From contig NZ_CP048829.1 of assembly GCF_019355395.1 (NCBI RefSeq), positions 992,001 through 1,056,000 on the forward strand: DNA of 64,000 nucleotides, read 5' to 3'. The position numbers and the translations under genes are program-made. Origin of the DNA: Chordicoccus furentiruminis. Lineage in GTDB: Bacteria; Bacillota; Clostridia; Lachnospirales; Lachnospiraceae. Within the stretch, counting starts at the first letter, position 1. Every line of letters starts with the position of its first letter. The notes beneath the pieces were generated by a model. It was not told the DNA's origin. It saw only the letters and a list, made by a program, of their open reading frames with translations, and did no database searches. This document shows, piece after piece, positions 60,291 through 64,000 of this stretch.

Positions 60291-61669
60291 GATCTTCCCC
60301 TCCGGCTCTCTTCTCCCCAGCGGACGATGGCGTCCGTGTTCTTCTCAAGGAAACCGGTATCCACGTTTCCCACCAGAAAATCCGTGTTGTGCAGGATCAG
60401 ATACTGAAACTCAATGTTCGTATCGATCCCCTTCACGGTCATCTCCTCGAGCGCCACGCGCATCTTCCGGATCGCCTCAAGCCGCCCCGGCGCATGCACG
60501 ATGATCTTGGCGATCATCGAATCGTAGTAGGGACTGACCCGGCTTCCCGGATACAGCGCGCTCTCCACCCGGACGCCGCAGCCCGCCGGAAAATGGAGAA
60601 AGGAAACGGTTCCGGGACAGGGACGGAAATCCTGAGCCGGATTCTCCGCGTTGATGCGGCACTCGATGGCGTGACCGCTGAAATGCACGTCGCTCTGCTT
60701 AAACCCGAGTTCCAGACCGGCCGCGATCCGGATCTGCTCCCGGATCAGATCCACTCCGGTGACCATCTCCGTCACCGGATGCTCGACCTGAATACGGGTA
60801 TTCATCTCGATGAAGTAGTACCGTCCCTCCCGGTCCAGCACGAACTCCACCGTGCCGGCGCTCACATAGCGGCACGCCTTCGCCGCGCGCAGCGCCGCCC
60901 GGAGGATGCCCTCGCGCTGCTTCGCGCTGAGCACCCTCGCCGGACTCTCCTCCAGCAGCTTCTGGTTTCGCCTCTGCATGGAGCAGTCCCGTTCTCCCAG
61001 ATGAATGATATGGCCATGCGCATCCGCCAGGATCTGCACCTCGATGTGGTGGGGATGGGGAATCAGTTTCTCCAGATAGAGATCCCCGTTCCCGAACGCG
61101 GCAGCGGCCTCCGCCTGCGCGCTTTCAAATGCATTCCGTATCTCCGACGCGTCACAGGCAATCCGCATGCCCCGGCCCCCGCCGCCGGCGGATGCCTTCA
61201 CGATGACGGGATATCCCACCCGGGTGGCCGTCTCCGCGGCCTCGCGCCAATCCTTCAGGATGCCGTCGGATCCTGGCACGACCGGCACGCCGTGCTTCTT
61301 CATCAGCTCTCTGGCGCGCTGCTTGTCGCCCATGCTGCGGATCATTCCGGAGGACGGGCCGATGAAGACGATGCCGTTCTTCTCGCACTGCCCGGCGAAA
61401 TCCGCGTTTTCCGACAGAAAGCCGTAGCCCGGATGGATTGCTTCGCAGTGATAAGCCTTCGCCGCGGCGAGGAGTACGTTCTGATCAAGATAGCTCTTCG
61501 CCGCCGGCGCCGGGCCGATGCAGACCGACTCCGTGGCGAACTGCACCGGAAGCGTATCGGCATCCTCCTCGGAATAGGCTGCCACGGTTTCAATTCCCAT
61601 CTCCTGACAGCACCGGAGGATCCGCATCGCAATCTCTCCCCGGTTCGCAATCAAAATTCTTCTGAACAT
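60287..61669 (-). CDS. accC: acetyl-CoA carboxylase, biotin carboxylase subunit
   Basis: AccC carboxylates biotin on AccB using ATP and bicarbonate. The 460-aa ATP-grasp enzyme starts MFRRILIANRGEIAMRIL, with KASAGGGGRGMRIA (glycine loop), ERDCSMQRRNQKLLEESPA, YFIEMNTRIQVEHPVTEMVT and GHAIECRINAENP. ATG 61669 is chosen for GGGGAG 5 nt upstream and the family start. It lies 19 nt after accB and overlaps accDA by 4 nt. Confidence 0.97.
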   Translation of the reverse strand: MFRRILIANRGEIAMRILRCCQEMGIETVAAYSEEDADTLPVQFATESVCIGPAPAAKSYLDQNVLLAAAKAYHCEAIHPGYGFLSENADFAGQCEKNGIVFIGPSSGMIRSMGDKQRARELMKKHGVPVVPGSDGILKDWREAAETATRVGYPVIVKASAGGGGRGMRIACDASEIRNAFESAQAEAAAAFGNGDLYLEKLIPHPHHIEVQILADAHGHIIHLGERDCSMQRRNQKLLEESPARVLSAKQREGILRAALRAAKACRYVSAGTVEFVLDREGRYYFIEMNTRIQVEHPVTEMVTGVDLIREQIRIAAGLELGFKQSDVHFSGHAIECRINAENPAQDFRPCPGTVSFLHFPAGCGVRVESALYPGSRVSPYYDSMIAKIIVHAPGRLEAIRKMRVALEEMTVKGIDTNIEFQYLILHNTDFLVGNVDTGFLEKNTDAIVRWGEESRRGRS

Positions 61670-61688
61670 CGCCGCTCCCCCGTCCGCC

Positions 61689-62216
61689 TCACGCGTTTTC
61701 GTCAATCACCATCAGGACCCGTCCGTACTCGGCGAATTCGCCATCTGCGATCCGGAACTCCCGGACTACACCGTCACAGGGAGAAGGGATCTCGCTCATC
61801 ATCTTCATCGCCTCGATGAGACCGACGGTGTCTCCCTTCTTAACCGGCCGTCCCTCCTCCGCGTAGGGCTTCGCCCCCGGCTTGGAGGCCCTGTAGAAGA
61901 TGCCCGCCAGCGGAACGGTCACCGCTTTTCCCTGATCCTCCTTCCCCGCCGATTCGAGAGCGGCCGGACGGCCCGGTTCCTGCCGGCCGGTACCGGCCGC
62001 TGCCTGCGTCCGTGTCACCGGGGCCGGAGACGTCACCGCTCCCGATTCCGCCGTATCCGGACAGCCGGCTGACATTCTCTCCATTCTTTCGCCGGCCGCC
62101 CTGTCTGTCCGTCTGAGCCGGACGTTCTCGGTTCCATCGGAATATTTCAGTTCACTCAGATCCGATGCGCCGAAAGCCTTCATCAGCTTCATCAGATCGT
62201 CCAGTTCCATCTTCAT
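61689..62216 (-). CDS. accB: biotin carboxyl carrier protein of acetyl-CoA carboxylase
   Basis: AccB carries the biotin arm. The 175-aa protein has an N-terminal helix (MELDDLMKLMKAFGASDLSE), a variable linker rich in Ala, Pro and Thr (about 45-100), and a C-terminal biotinyl domain with GDTVGLIEAMKMMSEIPSP, where the central Lys of EAMKM is biotinylated; VREFRIADGEFAEYGRVLMV ends the domain. It lies 60 nt after acpP and 19 nt before accC. Confidence 0.96.
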   Translation of the reverse strand: MKMELDDLMKLMKAFGASDLSELKYSDGTENVRLRRTDRAAGERMERMSAGCPDTAESGAVTSPAPVTRTQAAAGTGRQEPGRPAALESAGKEDQGKAVTVPLAGIFYRASKPGAKPYAEEGRPVKKGDTVGLIEAMKMMSEIPSPCDGVVREFRIADGEFAEYGRVLMVIDENA

Positions 62217-62276
62217 GGTCCCGCCTCCAAAAAATTCTCAGCCGGAACCGGTTCCGGCTGAGATCCGCTTTTCGTT

Positions 62277-62513
62277 TCAGGCCGCCTGATGCGCGTCGAT
62301 GTACTCGACTACGCTGCCGACCGTGTGGAGATTCAGAAGATCCTCATCCGGAATCGTCACGCCGAAATTCTCCTCGAGAGCCATCATCAGCTCCACGACA
62401 TCCAGAGAATCCGCCTGCAGATCCTTGAAGAAATCAGACTCCGGCCGGATGTCCTCCCCCTCGAAATTCAGCGTGTCGATGATGATCGCCTTCACCTTCT
62501 CAAACGTTCCCAT
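62277..62513 (-). CDS. acpP: acyl carrier protein
   Basis: ACP carries growing acyl chains on a phosphopantetheine arm. The 78-aa acidic four-helix protein has the attachment Ser in LQADSLDVVELMMALEENFG and a C-terminal LHTVGSVVEYIDAHQ. AAAGGAGCGCAA precedes the ATG. It is the first gene of the fatty acid operon, directly downstream of the palindrome-flanked promoter. Confidence 0.97.
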   Translation of the reverse strand: MGTFEKVKAIIIDTLNFEGEDIRPESDFFKDLQADSLDVVELMMALEENFGVTIPDEDLLNLHTVGSVVEYIDAHQAA

Positions 62514-62557
62514 TTGCGCTCCTTTTGTCTTTGCAAACCTTTTTTCTTCAGTTATTT

Positions 62558-62579
62558 AGTTAAATTTATTTACTTAACT
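62558..62579. promoter_or_regulatory. operator-like palindrome downstream of the fab promoter
   Basis: AGTTAA and TTAACT arms are separated by 10 AT-only or nearly AT-only bases, nested within a second CAGTTA/TAACTG dyad (62550-62580). It lies between the predicted transcript start and the acpP ribosome binding site, a good place for repression by the MarR or the TetR regulator. Confidence 0.5.
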
Positions 62580-62589
62580 GTTGCGTGTG

Positions 62590-62619
62590 CACTATACTAC
62601 TCAGGCCGTCTGTGTGTCA
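62590..62619 (-). promoter_or_regulatory. promoter of the fatty acid synthesis operon
   Basis: On the minus strand, -35 TTGACA is followed after 18 nt by -10 TATAGT (CCTGAGTAG TATAGTGC). It is a near-consensus sigma-A promoter and probably drives acpP through fabZ. Confidence 0.8.
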
Positions 62620-62621
62620 AT

Positions 62622-62637
62622 ATATTTATCTAAATAT
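62622..62637. promoter_or_regulatory. 16-bp palindrome upstream of the fab promoter
   Basis: ATATTTATCTAAATAT (plus strand) has perfect 7-bp arms around a 2-bp centre. It adjoins the -35 of the fab promoter and lies about 33 nt upstream of the tetR-like gene's -35, so a bound protein could affect both. Confidence 0.45.
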
Positions 62638-62669
62638 TTTTAATTTACCGTCGGGAACACCGCCGCTTC

Positions 62670-62698
62670 TTGCCCCTCTGCCGTCCGCATGCTATAAT
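62670..62698 (+). promoter_or_regulatory. promoter of the TetR-family gene
   Basis: -35 TTGCCC (62670-62675), 17 nt, -10 TATAAT (62693-62698) with an extended TGC just before it. Confidence 0.75.
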
Positions 62699-62741
62699 TT
62701 GCCCATCCGCGATCTGGGCGGAGCACAGAAGGACCGTATGA

Positions 62742-63329
62742 ATGGATACAAAGAAGGATCTCACGAAGGAGCTTCTGGCGGACTGTTTTCGTGAGCTTAT
62801 GCTCACGACGCCCTTCGATAAAATCACGATCAAGATGATCACAGACCGGGCCGGGCTGATCCGCCCGACCTTCTATAAGCATTTTCAGGATAAATACGAA
62901 GTACTCGAGTGGATTTTCCGGACCACTGTCACCGACAGCGTCGATCTGATGCTGGCCAACAATATGGAAGCCGACGCCATCCTGATGTTCTGCCGCTGTA
63001 TCGGAAAGGACAAAAAATTTTACCGTCGGGCCTATCAGATGGAACCGGGGCCCAACTCGTTTGACCATATCGTCCATGAGTACGTCTACCGCACGTTTCT
63101 CACCCTCGCGGACCGCTTCTCCGTGACGATGAGCAGAAAGTACGAATATCTCACCCGCGAGATGATTTCCGAATACTACACCAGCGGCCTCATCTGCTCG
63201 ATCCGGGGCTGGGTGATGACAGACAGCGACATGACGGCCGAGCAGCTGGCCGACGCGTTCAAGTACCTGCTCTCCCACTCCGTCTTCGATCTGGTGAGCG
63301 AGTCAAGGCTGCGCGCCTCGACGAACTGA
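62742..63329 (+). CDS. TetR/AcrR-family transcriptional regulator
   Basis: A 195-aa regulator with an N-terminal helix-turn-helix (FDKITIKMITDRAGLIRPTF, YKHFQDKYEVLEWIF) and a helical ligand or dimer domain (EMISEYYTSGLICSIRGWVM). It resembles the DhaS-like/TetR_C_8 subgroup. AGAAGGACC lies upstream of the ATG. It is divergent from the fab operon with a shared 228-nt control region, so control of lipid genes or autoregulation is plausible but unproven. Confidence 0.88.
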   Translation: MDTKKDLTKELLADCFRELMLTTPFDKITIKMITDRAGLIRPTFYKHFQDKYEVLEWIFRTTVTDSVDLMLANNMEADAILMFCRCIGKDKKFYRRAYQMEPGPNSFDHIVHEYVYRTFLTLADRFSVTMSRKYEYLTREMISEYYTSGLICSIRGWVMTDSDMTAEQLADAFKYLLSHSVFDLVSESRLRASTN

Positions 63330-63450
63330 GCGGATCCGCGGCGCGGCAGGCGGTCCCGTTGCGGCATGATCTCCGGCGCGAGTCAGTACCCGAAACGGCC
63401 GGCTGCCGGACGCCCCGTTCTTCCGCACCTGCGAATCCGCTGCCCGTATC

Positions 63451-63503
63451 GAAAAAGGTCCCGTGGAGGACGAAGTGTAAAACTCCGTCCCCCACGGGAC
63501 CTT
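63451..63503 (-). terminator. terminator between the TetR and radical SAM genes
   Basis: AAGGTCCCGTGG (63455-63466) pairs with CCACGGGACCTT (63492-63503), with a further GGACG/CGTCC pairing inside. On the minus strand a TTTTT run follows, so it serves the radical SAM gene; it may act on both convergent genes. The rest of 63330-63556 shows no gene. Confidence 0.8.
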
Positions 63504-63556
63504 CATTCGTTTCAGGAGCTCAGGCGGCTGCGCCGCCCCGTTTTCTTCCGCTCCGC

Positions 63557-64000
63557 TCAGCTGACATGCTCAAAGGCCGCCAGCTCCGGATGCTCTCTCT
63601 TCTCCTTTGTGTAATTCTCATAGGTCGGCTTCTTATGCGTCTCGGATGCCCACTCCTCGGCTGCCACAGGCGCCCACGCCTTCGCGTATGCGGCGGTCTT
63701 GGCGCAGAGCTCGTCGGCCTCCTCCGGCGCCTCGACGTTGGTCTGGTGCGCGCCGGTCTCCTCCACCATCTTCTTCAGAAGCTCCGGGTTCTCCAGCATC
63801 GGGCAGGGGCGCAGATGGTTGCGGTTGAACGGCTGGCCCTCGTGATAGGCCATAAACAGCGGGCTCTGCAGCATCTCGAGGATCGTGTTGTCCCGGATGT
63901 TGGTATTCGAGTAATGAATGAACACACAGGGCTCCGCGTCGCCGTTGGCGTTGATGTGGAAATAGTTCCGCCCTCCGGCGATGCAGCCGCCGACATACTC
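63557..64000 (-). CDS. radical SAM/SPASM protein, C-terminal part (runs off the right edge)
   Basis: Only the last ~147 residues are present. They begin EYVGGCIAGGRNYFHINANG and continue DAEPCVFIHYSNTNIRDNTI, LEMLQSPLFMAYHEGQPFNR and NHLRPCPMLENPELLKKMVE. The spaced cysteines (GGC, EPC, RPC) fit a SPASM-type auxiliary cluster domain at the end of a radical SAM enzyme. The tail is Glu/Ala-rich. The radical SAM core with CxxxCxxC would lie outside the window, so substrate and role are unknown. Confidence 0.7.
   Translation of the reverse strand, partial: EYVGGCIAGGRNYFHINANGDAEPCVFIHYSNTNIRDNTILEMLQSPLFMAYHEGQPFNRNHLRPCPMLENPELLKKMVEETGAHQTNVEAPEEADELCAKTAAYAKAWAPVAAEEWASETHKKPTYENYTKEKREHPELAAFEHVS

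Noticed and set aside
1-64000. CRISPR arrays, tRNA or rRNA genes, insertion sequences, prophage
   Set aside because: I looked for regularly spaced repeats, tRNA-like cloverleaf ends, transposase motifs and terminal repeats and saw none convincing. Intergenic space is short and mostly explained by promoters and hairpins.

Overview
The window reads as one contiguous stretch of chromosome from a GC-rich Firmicute, most likely a member of the Lachnospiraceae (Clostridia). This rests on gene order and family membership read by eye, not on a database search. Supporting signs are zinc-type S14, an S10-spc-alpha ribosomal cluster that runs through to rpoA-rplQ, the whiA-rapZ-crh group, FabK as enoyl reductase, a fused AccD-AccA, a MarR-type regulator beside the fab genes, and the xpaC-telA pair. 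Almost everything is on the minus strand. Plus-strand genes are limited to a GNAT/PAP2 pair, an S1-domain protein, a restriction-enzyme remnant and a TetR regulator. I found no rRNA, tRNA, CRISPR array, insertion sequence or phage gene.

Layout. 1-4803: 5' part of uvrC, ftsH with a long acidic tail, and an orphan extracellular solute-binding protein. 4905-21492: the complete ribosomal super-cluster, read from a promoter and structured leader near 21.2-21.5 kb to a terminator after rplQ. A secondary promoter sits inside a 39-nt inverted repeat upstream of rpmJ. 21559-24842: a SipW-like membrane protein that looks catalytically dead, then divergently GNAT and PAP2 genes ending in a bidirectional terminator. 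24797-38515: a long minus-strand run of xpaC, telA, valS, an LtaS-like sulfatase, folC, a 50-codon gene, a zinc-ribbon/TPR membrane protein, murB, rapZ, whiA and crh. Many of these genes overlap. 38814-43352: S1-domain gene, secA, hpf. 43406-45958: dapA-dapB plus a eukaryote-type (HIS6-like) HisA isomerase with its own promoter and terminator. 46004-51531: ybaK, typA, a cell-wall-binding polysaccharide deacetylase and a CwlO/PcsB-like NlpC/P60 hydrolase. 51416-52140: an AT-richer islet carrying a truncated BglII-family endonuclease. 52134-62637: the type II fatty acid synthesis operon (acpP, accB, accC, accDA, fabH, fabK, fabD, fabG, fabF, fabZ) with a MarR regulator at its far end. It is driven by a strong promoter flanked by two palindromes. 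62742-64000: a divergent TetR regulator and the C-terminal part of a radical SAM/SPASM protein.

Functionally the window is mostly housekeeping: ribosome assembly, secretion (SecY, SecA), envelope precursors (MurB, DapA/B, LtaS-like, deacetylase, NlpC/P60), lipid synthesis, and translation quality control (HPF, TypA, YbaK, FtsH). The less ordinary items are the degenerate SipW-like protein, the Crh-like protein with Glu at the HPr histidine position, the zinc-ribbon-less AccDA with a repeat-containing linker, the HIS6-type isomerase, the endonuclease remnant, and several structured leaders and palindromes.
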